A DNA stretch of 64,000 nucleotides from Chloranthus sessilifolius (taxonomy: Eukaryota > Streptophyta > Magnoliopsida > Chloranthales > Chloranthaceae). Positions within the stretch are counted from its first letter, which is position 1, and each line of letters opens with the position of its first letter. Shown one piece after another: positions 1-9,615 of this stretch. The stretch is from NCBI GenBank assembly GCA_021018995.1, contig CM037586.1:149028060-149092059 (forward strand). Direction: 5' to 3'. The notes under the pieces were generated by a model, which did not search any database, was not told the origin of the DNA, and worked only from the letters and a program-made list of their open reading frames with translations. The position numbers were made by a program, and so were the translations under genes.

Positions 1-1
1 A

Positions 2-645
2 CTCGAGCGATTCCCACAAGGAGTTGCAAAGAAGTTACAAGCTCGCGGTGCTGGACCCTATCAGATCTTGAAGCGTGCCGGTTCTAATGTTTATATTTTA
101 GATCTTCCGTCGGATTTGGGGATTAGCACGACTTTCAATGTGGAGGACCTTGTTCCATTCATGACCCTTCAACCATCCCTGCCAACCCCTTTGAGCCTTC
201 TACATCTGATGAACCAATAATTCCCCTACCCACACCACTACCCCCACCTACTTGGCAAATTCGTGAGATCATTGAAGATGTACTGGAAGATCAGATTGTG
301 CCCACCAACTAAGGAGGACTTCAGAAGTATTTGATCAAGTGGAAGAACAAGAGTGATTCAGAGAGCACGTGGATTACACAAGAGTTTCAGCAGATTTCAG
401 CAGAGCTCTATCACAACCATGGGAATGTCCGATTCCAGCCGCTTCCGATCAAAGTTCCATATATATTGTCTGTGATCGCGACCATGAAATCTCATGCCAA
501 CCAAAGTTCGAGGTCGAACTTTTTCAAAGTAGAGGGGATTGATGCGTATTTTAGATCCGCCTGTTTGAATCGTGATCGGATAAAGAAGAGATCAAAAGAG
601 AAAGTGGAGCCACGAATGAGTTTTTTTTTTAAAAAGGCCCGCTAA
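2..645 (+). pseudogene. Ty3/gypsy pol 3' end: integrase C-terminus and chromodomain-like tail
   Basis: From base 2 the frame reads the conserved integrase C-terminal block (LERFPQGVAKKLQARGAGPY, then NVYILDLPSDLGIS and FNVEDLVPF). After a frame change near 165-230 it continues in another frame with a chromodomain-like tail (IIEDVLEDQIVPTN, a TAA stop at 310-312, then KYLIKWKNKSDSESTWI). This order is the usual end of a Ty3/gypsy polyprotein of the chromovirus type, where the tail is thought to guide integration to chromatin. The element enters from the left edge, so protease, RT and the integrase core are outside the window. The frame change and the stop mark it as dead. A related but differently diverged end is found on the minus strand near 20000. 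Confidence 0.85.
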
Positions 646-649
646 AGAC

Positions 650-1290
650 CCGTTTGATCAGAAAGAAGAAAATCTAAAATTTATTAGGGTCTTTAACTTT
701 TAATCCCGTCACTTTTATGTTTAGCTTATTTTGAAGTGTCAAACGAAGTCGGATTGATGCGAAATTGGTCATATTTGAATCGAAGTGGCTTTCCAACGAG
801 CTAAAAAATGTGTAATTTCGACAAGTATTGAAGAAGTTATGGTAAGTTTTCGGAGGCTGCACATAAAGTGACGAATTTCAAGATAGGATTAGTATCTTTT
901 ATTATTTTATTTTAGAAAGTAAGAGTTGTTTCTTTTATTAGAAATAGGATTAGTTTCATTATTATTTAGGACTTTATTGTTTTAAAAGAATTAAGATATT
1001 TCTTTTATTTGAATTAGGAATTAGAGTTATTCTAGGATTTCTAATTTTATGCATTGGTTAGCCTATTTAAAAGCTTGTAAACACTTTTATTATTACTTTT
1101 TGGTTAATGAAAATTGCTTATGCAAAATTGAAAGTTTTTAACTTTCGTGAGGGTGTGATTCTCTCAAAACGGAGAGCGATTTTTCGATTCCCGCTTGCGG
1201 TTTTGTGTGAGGCCAACTCTTCTTCCATCTCTATCTTCTTTAGATCTACGGTCTGCGTAAGTAGCATAATCCTAATTATTTTATTGATCT
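650..1290 (+). repeat. LTR-like sequence of the left-edge gypsy element (approximate ends)
   Basis: The AT-rich stretch after the pol tail has the layout of a gypsy LTR: a promoter-like box (CCTATTTAAAAGCTTG near 1061), then about 30 bases on a leader starting near TTTTGGTTAATG, then a GC-richer R/U5-like part with CTCTCAAAACGGAGAG. I could not fix exact TG...CA ends, so the limits are approximate. No second copy is in the window for comparison. Confidence 0.5.
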
Positions 1291-2114
1291 CATAAAAGCC
1301 CTAAATCAATATTTTGTTTATCATTAATTTTATTAGCCTTTTATTTTCGTTTGGTATCGAGGGTACCCGCTTGCGAGTTCGTTCGACGCCCTAAAACTAT
1401 CGGAGATCTAGCCGTTCATAAGAACTCTAGTCTTCTAGATCCGCGATAGGGAACGTATACGAAAGTAACACTATTTTGGGCCGAAATTAAATCACCTAAT
1501 TGAATTTCTAGAATTTTCGTGATAATTTGTTATGAGAAATTGCTATTTTAATTGATTAAATTAATTTCAATCCTAATCTCAGCCCTTAACATTGCATTTA
1601 CTAAGTTCCCGTATCACTAAAATGTTGAAGCATAGAGATCTTGCCACCTTATGCATTACTGGGATTTCTCACACAAGGATAAAGAAATTAATCTCCTCTC
1701 TAGTATATCAAACCATACGATCTGTGGTTACCAGAACTATGCTCCGATGATATTCGGCGTCAAGTGCCTATAATTCCTTGTCTTCAACGAAGAGGTTATA
1801 TGTCTACACACAAAAAATAGTAGTATTTCAGCCCTTATCATAGAACTCTTAAAGTCTGTGTTATGTTGTTCAGACCATTGGTAAGAACAAAGCGACAATA
1901 GACTTTGTAGGCTCTTAGAATTATGGTTTTCTCTCATTTTTTTATTTATTTCCTTTTTACAGGTGTAAGAATTAATTGGAAATCCTCTACCGATTGTAGT
2001 TAAAACTGATTGCTTGTACTCACCAAAAAATGGGCCATCCTCTATAATAAAATAAGCCTCTCAAAAGAGGTAACTTTTGTACAATTAATTTTTATTGAGT
2101 CATTTTTTTACAAA
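1291..2114. other. No recognisable gene; possible decayed PBS and leader at 1353-1500
   Basis: A TGGTATCGAGGG motif near 1353 resembles the initiator-Met primer-binding site (TGGTATCAGAGC). It would be expected just after a 5' LTR, so the LTR-like sequence to its left could belong to a tandem or recombined element. The rest (about 1500-2114) shows no recognisable protein or structured repeat. It is the left flank of copia-1. Confidence 0.3.
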
Positions 2115-2326
2115 AATAAGTTTAAGGTTTGAGATGCTTTAGAGTTAAGTTGAAAGTTGATGGTATTAGGCTAAGAGTTTAGATGAGAAAGAGAAGAGAA
2201 GAAGAAGAAAAGGAGAAAGAGAATATGAAGAATACCTTAGCCTAGGGAAATGTGCCCAACAAGCTTTATATTAATAAGAGATGAGAATTACAAGTCCCTG
2301 TTATGTTGTTCACACCAATTATTACA
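2115..2326 (-). repeat. copia-1 3' LTR
   Basis: About 212 bp matching the split 5' LTR, with shared blocks such as GATGCTTTAGAGTTA and TTAGCCTAGGGAAATGTGCC, and the promoter-like AAGCTTTATATTAAT read on the minus strand. The right edge (minus-strand start TGTAAT) abuts a polypurine tract at 2327-2337 (ACTCCCCCTCC on the plus strand). The left edge is placed by homology only. Confidence 0.8.
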
Positions 2327-2337
2327 ACTCCCCCTCC
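2327..2337 (-). other. copia-1 polypurine tract
   Basis: On the minus strand GGAGGGGGAGT lies directly before the LTR start. In copia elements this is where plus-strand DNA synthesis is primed. Position and composition both fit. Confidence 0.65.
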
Positions 2338-4478
2338 AACATATATCATAATACTCTCCCTCAACCTAGAGAGAAGATATCAATCAAGCTTAGCTTGACC
2401 ATAACCATATGAAGTAAGGTAGGGCTCATATCTTTTGTAAAGGTATTGGCTAACTGCTCAGAAGATGAAACACAAGGAGTAGAGATGATTCCAGCCTGTA
2501 GAGCCTCATAGATGAAGAGGATATTAACCTAAATGTGTTCGGTTCATTCGTGAAGAATAGAGTCTGGAGCAATATGAATAGCCCCCTGATTATCACAATG
2601 GAGCAACATGAATTGTTAAACTGAGAACTTGAGCTCCATAGGTAGAGATTGCAGGCATAAAAATCTCACAAGTGCCATGGATCATCGCACAATAATGGGA
2701 CTCGTCACTAGATAGAGAAACAACTGGCTGCCTCTTGCTTTTCCATGCAATATGATTACCTCCAAGGAAGGTATAGTATCTTCAGGCAGAGCAACAGTCG
2801 ATGGGAGACCTAGCCTAGTCAGCATCACTGTAGCCACTAATAGTAGAATATCCAGCATCAGAGTAAAAACATCCATGTTCAAGAGATTACTTAAATGTAT
2901 TTTAGGATTTGATAAATAGCTTCTAGGTGAGGAGGTCGTGGGCATGCATAAATTAACTTGACCCTAACAAGTTACGATCAGGTTGGGTGTTCATCAAGTA
3001 GATGAGGCGGCTCATAAGAAGCTCTAACCTGGAAGCATTAGAGAGTAGCCCTACTTATCAGCATGAAGAGTATGGATAAAATCCGTTGGGGAACGAGCAA
3101 GTCTACAACCCAGTATGCTAGTATCTTGAACTAACTCAAGGGGATATTTCTGTTAAGTGAGAGATATGACATGAAGAGATCGAGCAACCTCAATCCAAGG
3201 AAGAATCAGAAGGAACCTATGCCCTTCACATCAAAGAGACAACTTAATTCAGCTTTTACCTAGATGATAAATGCAGGATCGTTGCTAGTGACAATAATTT
3301 CATTGATATAAACAAGAGACCAGTGCAGTGACCTCTATCCATATGTGAACAAATTCGAGAGAAACCCATAGCAAGTACCATAGAACTGATTGCAGAAGCT
3401 AGGTATGCCTAGACTACTTCAGCCCATAAATTGACTTGAGAAGGCAGCATACCTTTCCACAATACTCTCTCTGAATTTAAACACCAGGACGAGGGTCCAT
3501 GTAGATTGTTTAGTTAAGATGCTCGTGGAGAAAGTGGTTCTTAATATCAAATATCAAGCTGGTGAAAAGGCCAGTGATGGCAAGCCGCAAGAGAATTGGG
3601 ATGAGAATGATATTAAGCTTGCCAACATGGGGAAATATCTTGCTAAAGTCCAAGCCAGATGTTTGTATAAAACCCTTGGCTACAAGCCATGCTTTGTAGC
3701 ACTCAATAGTACCATCCTTATGGTGTTTAATAGTAAGCACCTACTTGCATTGAAAAATGCGCATATCAGGGGGAGATCAACAAATTCCTAAGTCGGATTT
3801 CTTTGAAGAGCCTTCATCTCTTCACTAATCCCAGTTGACCATGAAGGATGATTGAGAGTCTTGGTAACAAAGCGAGGAGTAGAGACGGAGGCGGTCATGG
3901 AAAGACAAGCTTGATATTAAAGAGATACTGCCTTATATGAATCAAATTGGGAAATAGGGTGAGAAGCGACATACTTCCTTTTAGCCATGCAAAGAGCAAT
4001 GGATAAAGAGTAGTAGTCATGAGCAATAATCTCGAAAGGAGCCATAGAAGAGTGGAGTACAAATTAACCTAAACGACTCGATGTCAAGGGAGTTGATGGC
4101 TGCCTAGCAGGAGTAAGAGAAGGGGCAGGATCTGGAGGCCTAGACCTGAATCATCGATGAACATAGATTTGAGTGGGTGGGGGTCCTACAGGTGTATGAT
4201 AAGAGGAACAGGAGGAACAAATGGTGAAGATGGAGTCTGTGATAGCGGGGCCTAGAAGAATGGCACATCCTCGAAGAAGCTGGTGTCCATAGGTGTAAAA
4301 AATCGTCGAAACTGGGGATAGCAATGATAGCCCTTAGAAGCTCTAGAGTGCCCAATGAAGACACACTGAATGAACTTAGAATCTAACTTGTGCCTTTGAA
4401 GACCAAGGTCCTGAATAAAATAGGTACATCCGAAAACTTTTGATTCGATTTCAATAAAGTATAAGCAAGCTTAAGAAT
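2338..4478 (-). pseudogene. copia-1 reverse transcriptase and RNase H remnant
   Basis: Minus-strand frames show the start of the copia RT domain at 3740-3510 (ECYKAWLVAKGFIQTSGLDF, then FDIKNHFLHEHL). Near 3300 the active-site region reads VYINEIIVTSND, where the family has Y-V-D-D, so both catalytic aspartates are replaced (N and E). RNase H-like and C-terminal pieces follow to about 2340 in shifting frames. The integrase-RT linker (VFGCTYFIQDLGLQRHKLDS, then VFIGHSRASKGYHCY) is at 4440-4300. Frameshifts and stops are numerous. Copia RT normally copies the element RNA in cytoplasmic particles; this copy cannot. Confidence 0.85.
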
Positions 4479-4650
4479 GGTCGCGGGATCCCGCGACCCC
4501 ACGAGGGTGAGCTAACCCAAAAACTCGTCCTCAGTTTGGATTGCAGGTTGCAACTCGCCTACATGAAGCCAGAGTCGCTAGTAATCGTCGGTCAGCCATA
4601 TAACGGTGAATTCGCTCCCGGGCCTTGTACACAGCGCCCAACCCGCCATA
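4479..4650 (+). pseudogene. Plastid-derived 16S rRNA 3'-domain fragment (NUPT)
   Basis: The stretch matches the 3' part of plastid/cyanobacterial-type 16S rRNA: GAGGGTGAGCTAACCC, GGATTGCAGGTTGCAACTCG, TCGCTAGTAATCG, GGTCAGCCATA, then GAATTCGCTCCCGGGCCTTG and TACACAGCGCCC, close to the 1400 region. Relative to the conserved sequence as I know it, most changes are C-to-T or G-to-A transitions, as expected of methylated nuclear DNA. It is about 170 bp, so it is not a working rRNA gene. It lies inside the copia-1 integrase region. The rRNA identity is clear; plastid rather than mitochondrial origin rests on the GGTCAGCCATA block. Confidence 0.85.
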
Positions 4651-5293
4651 CATCAACCACATACTCATTTCCAGGGATTTGATGTTGGGGGTAGTCAGGG
4701 AATGATGTCAGGATAGTCGCATGAGACAAGAGCAATCTTTAGCGGGGTCTATCCCGAAGGGCCCGGAATGCGTAAAAGAAGTGACGATGTAGAATACTAG
4801 TGGATACCGAGTTAATCAAATAGGTATCAGTATGGAGCCATATACCAAAAAGAACAAGGAACATGCATCCCACAAAGAAGAGATCGTGTAGCATCCATGA
4901 GATGCATGTATTACATTATGCAGCACCATTTTGTTTTAGAGTGTAAGGACACAAAACCTGATGCATGATTCTCATCTTTTGAGGTTAAGATCCAATGTCT
5001 TGAGATGTGTACTCCCCACCTTTATCAGAACAAAGAGCCGTAATATACTTGCTGAATTGAGTTTGGATCATAATAGAAAATTTGATGAAGGTAGAAAGAA
5101 CCTCATCACAAGATTTAAGAAGATAGACCCATGTGCATCGTGAATGATCAGACGAAAGTAACATAGTATCGAAAGCCATCAACAGACAAAACAAGCGGAT
5201 GGCCCCAAACATCACTATGAACAAGCTCAAATAAACCATCACTATGATGTAAATGTGAAAGATAAGAACTATGAGGATGTTTAGAAAGTTCAC
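4651..5293 (-). pseudogene. copia-1 integrase remnant (3' part)
   Basis: Minus-strand translation gives the copia pre-integrase/integrase junction (ELSKHPHSSYLSHLHHSD, then LFELVHSDVWGHP and GFRYYVTFV), followed by TWVYLLKSCDEVLSTFIKF, SDKGGEYTSQD and, near 4935, PYTLKQNGAA. These are standard rve-domain motifs of Ty1/copia; the D of HSDVWG and the D of SDKGGEYTS correspond to catalytic positions. Frames shift between blocks. The upper end is cut by the LINE insertion in the middle of the ELS codons. Confidence 0.87.
5281..5293. repeat. LINE target-site duplication, copy 1
   Basis: TTAGAAAGTTCAC is repeated exactly at 8826-8838. Joining the two flanks restores an uninterrupted copia reading frame (VQYDTCELSKH), which confirms the insertion. 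Confidence 0.92.
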
Positions 5294-5315
5294 TCGTCGT
5301 CATCATCATCATAAC

Positions 5316-5320
5316 CTTAT
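5316..5320. repeat. TRIM array target-site duplication, copy 1
   Basis: CTTAT directly precedes the array and is repeated at 5992-5996 directly after it. A 5-bp duplication is the normal LTR-retrotransposon integration mark. Confidence 0.88.
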
Positions 5321-5436
5321 TGTAGAATCCCATGAGCCTAACTTAACGTCACAAAACCGGCTTGTATGGTGAGGACTGCCCAGGTTATACATAGCCCAAG
5401 GCTTCCAGCCCACAAGCGATGTGGGACTATCTATCA
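5321..5436 (-). repeat. TRIM LTR 4 (TGATAGATAG subtype)
   Basis: Last LTR in minus-strand order, 116 bp, preceded by a purine tract (plus-strand CGCCTCCTCACGTG at 5437-5450). Confidence 0.85.
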
Positions 5437-5482
5437 CGCCTCCTCACGTGTAATGTGTCTCTCTACGTCGTCATGGTTACCT

Positions 5483-5494
5483 GCTCTAATACCA
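5483..5494 (-). other. TRIM primer-binding site 3
   Basis: TGGTATTAGAGC on the minus strand, directly after the LTR at 5612-5495; one mismatch to the Met-tRNA site. Confidence 0.85.
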
Positions 5495-5612
5495 TGTAGA
5501 ATTCCAACATGCTAACTCAACCTCACAAAACCGGCTTGTAAGGTGAGGTTCGCCCAAGATATAAAGAGCCCAAGAAGGGCCAGCCCACGGCTGATTTGGT
5601 ACAAATCCAACA
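5495..5612 (-). repeat. TRIM LTR 3 (TGTTGGAT subtype)
   Basis: 118 bp; starts TGTTGGATTTG and ends GAATTCTACA on the minus strand; purine tract at 5613-5626 lies just before it. Confidence 0.85.
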
Positions 5613-5685
5613 CACCCCCGCACGTGTTGGTGAGACTAAGCCAAATCACATGGACAAGAAATGGGTGATGTGGGGAGAAAGAACG

Positions 5686-5697
5686 GCTCTGATACCA
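5686..5697 (-). other. TRIM primer-binding site 2
   Basis: A perfect TGGTATCAGAGC on the minus strand, directly after LTR 2. Confidence 0.9.
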
Positions 5698-5815
5698 TGA
5701 TAAGAATCCCATGAGCCTAACTCAACCTCACAAAATTGGCTTGTACGGTGAGGATTGCCCAGGTTATATATTGCCCAAGGCTTCCAACCCATAGGCGATG
5801 AGGGACTATCTATCA
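5698..5815 (-). repeat. TRIM LTR 2 (TGATAGATAG subtype)
   Basis: 118 bp, closely matching LTR 4; purine tract at 5816-5829 (CACGTGACGGGGCA on the minus strand) precedes it. Confidence 0.85.
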
Positions 5816-5860
5816 TGCCCCGTCACGTGAACGTGTCTCTCTACATCGCCATGGTTACCT

Positions 5861-5872
5861 GCTCTGATACCA
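5861..5872 (-). other. TRIM primer-binding site 1
   Basis: A perfect TGGTATCAGAGC on the minus strand, directly after the first LTR. Confidence 0.9.
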
Positions 5873-5991
5873 TGTAGAATTCCAACGGGCCTAACTCAAC
5901 CTCACAAAACCGGCTTGTAAGGTGAGGTTTGCCCAATATATAAAGATCCCAAGAAGGGTCAGGCCACAGCCGATGTGGGACATATCCAACA
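5873..5991 (-). repeat. TRIM LTR 1 (TGTTGGAT subtype)
   Basis: 119 bp; first LTR in minus-strand order, followed on the plus strand by the CTTAT TSD at 5992-5996. Confidence 0.85.
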
Positions 5992-6239
5992 CTTATCCCA
6001 TCTATTTGGGGTCTGCTTTGCGAGTCCTATTCTCCAGTCGTTTCTATTCAACACTAGGCTCTTTGTAACTTTACAATCCTTCATGTCCATTCTCATTGCT
6101 TCCCTTCAGGTCTTCATTAGTATTCCTATTCTCTTACTTCCTTGTGCTTGTAGCGTCTAGAGCCTTCACAGATGGTCTGCTTCTGACCTCCGACAAACAT
6201 GTCCAAACCACCTTAAGCATCATTACATAATTTTTCCCT

Positions 6240-7200
6240 TTATGGATGTCGCTCTCAAATTTCTTCTTATCTACTCGTTCCTAATTTTATCCTGTCCTGT
6301 TACTCCATACATCCATCTTAACAGACACATCTCACCCCCCATGCGCTCTATCCGCATGTCTCTTTTTTATAGCCTAACATTCTACACCATATACAATGGT
6401 TGGTCTTACTGTCATCTTTTTAAAAAGACCCTTCAATCGAAAAGAAACTTTTGGGCTTCACAATACTCCTTTTCTTGCCTTCATTTCATCTAGCTTTCAT
6501 TAATCGTATTAGAGACATCCTCCTCAAACCCACCATCTAATGATAAAGTACAGCCTAGAAAACAAGAAGTGTGGCAATGTGGCACCAGATGGTTTTCTAT
6601 TCTAACTAAATCCTCCTCCAATATATCATGTTCACTAAATTTGCACTTTATATATTTGGTCTTTCTTCTCCTAATTTTCAAACCTCTTGATTTTAAGGCC
6701 TTTCTCTATAATTCTAGCTTATCATTTATTTGTTTCCTTAGTTCGGTGATTAGTACCACATCATCGCAAATAACATGCACCATAGATGTATGCATATGGT
6801 TAAACATCCATGATTAGGGCAAACAAATAAGGGCTCAAAGAAGACCCTTGATGTAGCCCAACCTTAATAGGGAACTCACTTGTCTCTCCACACGTATTTC
6901 TTACACTAGTTACTACTGCCCTTTCATCTGTCTTGGATAATCTCAATATATAAGTTTGGGATGCATTTCATTCTTAGCGTCCACCAAATTTTCTGTCTTG
7001 ACACTCTATCATAAGCCTTTTCCAAATCAATAAAAATCATATGTAAGTTTTTCCAACTCTTGCTGAACTTCTCCATAATTTGCCTCAATAGGAAAATGAC
7101 TTCCATTGTTGGTTTTCCCGTCATAAATGTAAACTAGTTCTTGAAAACATCTAACTTAGTCATTGTTCTATTCTCTCACTAAGTTTTACAATCTTGACTA
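6240..7200 (-). pseudogene. LINE reverse transcriptase remnant
   Basis: Minus-strand blocks match the RTE-clade RT: EVIFLLRQIMEKFSKSWK with LHMIFIDLEKAYDRVSRQ at 7124-6924 (the D of IDLEKAYDRV is a catalytic aspartate), GLHQGSSLSPYLFALIMD near 6870, ICDDVVLITELRKQIND near 6770 (the family has A-D-D; both aspartates are kept here), then KIRRRKTKYIKCKF and LGCTLSLDGGFEEDVSNTI at 6681-6490. Stops and frame changes separate the blocks. It would carry out target-primed reverse transcription in an intact LINE. Confidence 0.88.
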
Positions 7201-8159
7201 AAAAGTTTAATGCCTCGATAGTTAGCACAATTTTACATGTTCCCTATGTTCTTATGAAGAGGGACTAGTGCCCTTCCTCCATTTTTTAACCATTTTCTTC
7301 TTTGTTAGCATCTTATTGAACAATTTAGTCAGTCAATTGAATCTATTCTTTCTCATAAAAATCTAAACTTCTATATGTATTTTGTTTGGTCTTAATGATT
7401 TTTTTTTCATCTTTGCTAAGGCTGCTTTTACTTTAGCTTATAATACTTCATTTATCGTCCATTGTTTTGGTTCTTCTTCGTGTACTACGTCCCTCACATA
7501 TACCGTTTTCAATAAAGTTTTGAAGTATTATTGCCATCTATTCTTTATCTTATCCTCTTTTACTAAGACCCTTTGATCTTTGCCTTGAATGTGCATTATC
7601 TGGTCAAAATCTCTAGTTTTTTTGTCTCTAATCTTGGGAAGTTTGTAGCTTTCTCTCTCATTCTTTCGTTCATAGCCTAGTGTACAAATTGTCATATGCT
7701 TCATACTTAATCTTCTTTACGACTTTCTTAGATTTTGTTTTGGCTAGTTTATATCTTTCAAGATCTTCTGCATTTCTTATTTTGTTCCCATTCCTTAAAA
7801 TATTTTCCAGTAATTAACTTTTAAATTTTTGCATGCCATCACCATATATCCTTTTGTGTAGTTCTTCCTTAAGATTCTCCAAGCACCTTTTTACCAACTT
7901 GTTTAAGGTATTGTGTCATTTGTTCTGACATCTCATTTAGATCCCCTTCTCACTTCAACACTTCTCCATCATTAATTTTTCCTTTAAACAATGTTAACTT
8001 TCTCCTTATAAGTCATACCATTTTATTTTTGGGTGATCCATTGTCACCCTTTTAGTCATCTAACTCTTGATAAGAATATCCAGAATGTTGCGACATAAGG
8101 CTCTCTCCTAGGATGACCTTGCAATCCTTCCAGTTTACCCACTCTCTTCGCCTTAATAA

Positions 8160-8640
8160 AACTAGTCTATTTGTGTTCGCTTCGCTCCACTCTTGAAAGT
8201 TATTAGATGTTCTCTTTTCTTAGAAAAAGTATTTGCAATAGCCAGTTCAAAAGACACTACCAATTGAAGGATAGCTTGCCCTATCTCATTCTTATCCCCG
8301 AAACCATGTCGTCCATCTATCCTTTCATATTTGTTTTCCATCCTTCCCATGTATCCATTAATGCTTCTCTTGACCTTCACAATCTTATCCTTCAAATCTT
8401 TATCAACTACAGTGCGTACCCCACTATGTGAATTACTCTTTCCTGAATAGAAAAGCTTGAACCCATCTTTAAGTCCTCAACCCTCTCTCCTTTCAACTTA
8501 GTCTCTTGCAAGCTGGCTATATTTATCTTCCTTCTCATGGCATTTACTAACTCGGCGCGCTTCCTAGTTAAGGTATCTACATTCCATATAGCCCATATGT
8601 AGGTCTTGGACCTTCTTTGCACGCACACATTTTATGTTGA
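8160..8640 (-). pseudogene. LINE APE-type endonuclease remnant
   Basis: Minus-strand reading gives IWAIWNVDTLTRKRAELVNA and INIASLQETKLKGERVEDL (N-terminal endonuclease motifs; the E of QETK is the metal-binding glutamate), then GRHGFGDKNEIGQAILQL, LAIANTFSKKREHLITF and KRTQID. This is the exonuclease/endonuclease/phosphatase fold of RTE LINEs, which nicks target DNA. A frame break lies near 8400. The region between it and the RT (about 7200-8160) is LINE sequence with no readable frame. Confidence 0.87.
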
Positions 8641-8825
8641 TATAGGAGCCTCTATTCTTAACAATTCAGCATCGTTATTGATCGTTGCTTACATGGAAGC
8701 CCTAGCCAAACCTTACTCACTTCTCACTATAATTGAACTTTGTAGTAGCACATCGCTTACCAGGAACGCCCTAGCCAACCTTTAGCTACTTCTCACTACA
8801 ACCTAATTCTGTTGTAGCGTGTCAC

Positions 8826-8838
8826 TTAGAAAGTTCAC
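8826..8838. repeat. LINE target-site duplication, copy 2
   Basis: TTAGAAAGTTCAC, identical to 5281-5293. Confidence 0.92.
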
Positions 8839-9375
8839 ACGTATCGTATTGAACTTTATTTTCACCATAATTGCTTTTAACCAGAAGAAATAACAAATAT
8901 AGGTTACGAATATTCGTATGTCTCGAACGGGCATGCAATAAAGCTAATGTATCTCTCATAAATAAATTCTAGCAGGACAAAGGTAAGTGTGACTAGGGAC
9001 AGAAGCAAAGGCAGAGCTGGCTACGCATCGCCAAAGAGGTACAGACCACCCCGCTCATGCCCTCTACCAAAAGTCTCTCTCATAGTCAACTCTTGAAACA
9101 CACATTGAGATGAAAAGGTGATTATAGAACATTTCAATGATTTTGTAAGGGAAATGGCAGATAATAAATTAGTACTAAGCTTCGGAACATGTGAAACACA
9201 AGAAAGGGAAAGATTAGCTGATAGGGGAACACTGCACATACTACTAATTGGAGTGCATATATTATCAGCTAAGTGTATCTACCGATTAGTATCACAAGGT
9301 GCATGAAAAGAAAATCATTGATGATCGCTAAATGTGACCATAAGCGCCTAAGTCAATGACCCAGGGAGAAATTTG
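8839..9375 (-). pseudogene. copia-1 protease and GAG-pre-integrase remnant
   Basis: Minus-strand blocks are WVIDLGAYGHI near 9360, where the protease active site is normally D-S-G-A, so the serine is lost; LSCVSHVPKLSTNLLSAI; VFQELTMRETFGRGHERGGL; and NKVQYDTCE running into the LINE junction. This is the usual copia protease to zinc-containing pre-integrase order. Several stops lie between 9240 and 9340. The upstream end is cut by copia-2. Confidence 0.85.
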
Positions 9376-9606
9376 TGCAAAAAGAAGGAAAGGATAAACT
9401 GTTAGAATGGTTAGAGCTTGTGTGATTAGGGTTTAAAAGAGAAAGAAGGTAGATAGGTTTAGGTTCAGGGTCAGTGAAGAAAGAGAGATTTAGGTTGAAT
9501 ACATAGAGAGGAAATGCTCCTTGCCAGCTTTTATATTAATGAGCAAAAAATATTGCACACACTCCCTCTATTTATGTTACAACACTTTATAACTAAATGG
9601 AAGACA
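9376..9606 (-). repeat. copia-2 3' LTR
   Basis: About 230 bp, aligned to the 5' LTR by GAGAAAGAAGGTAGATAGGT and ATAGAGAGGAAATGCTCC. The minus-strand start TGTC directly follows the polypurine tract. Confidence 0.83.
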
Positions 9607-9615
9607 GCCCCCTCA
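9607..9615 (-). other. copia-2 polypurine tract
   Basis: GAGGGGGC-like purine run on the minus strand just before the LTR start. Confidence 0.6.

Larger units (their letters stand above)
5321..5991 (-). mobile_element. TRIM array: four short LTRs, three internal segments
   Basis: Read on the minus strand, the order is LTR-PBS-internal-LTR-PBS-internal-LTR-PBS-internal-LTR. The LTRs are 5991-5873, 5815-5698, 5612-5495 and 5436-5321 (116-119 bp each). All share a core with CCTCACCTTACAAGCCGGTT-like sequence and begin TG and end CA. Each of the three internal segments starts with a tRNA-Met primer-binding site (TGGTATCAGAGC or TGGTATTAGAGC) and ends in a purine tract just before the next LTR. 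The LTRs alternate between two subtypes: 5991-5873 and 5612-5495 begin TGTTGGAT; 5815-5698 and 5436-5321 begin TGATAGATAG. There is no coding capacity, as expected of terminal-repeat retrotransposons in miniature. The whole array is flanked by one CTTAT TSD, so it entered as one unit or recombined after entry. Confidence 0.9.
5294..8825 (-). mobile_element. RTE-type LINE inserted in copia-1
   Basis: The element is flanked by a perfect 13-bp TSD and carries, in minus-strand order, an APE-type endonuclease (8630-8160) and a reverse transcriptase (about 7130-6490). It ends in a GAT/GAC microsatellite tail at 5294-5312 instead of poly(A), typical of plant RTE LINEs. Without the TRIM array and its extra TSD it is about 2.86 kb, so it is close to full length or slightly 5' truncated. 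Reading frames are broken throughout. Confidence 0.9.

Noticed and set aside
4479-4650. Functional rRNA gene
   Set aside because: Only about 170 bp of 16S are present, with many transitions at conserved positions.
5321-5991. Cassandra-type TRIM with 5S rRNA
   Set aside because: I looked for the 5S internal promoter sequence in the LTRs and did not see it; the LTRs are also shorter than Cassandra LTRs.
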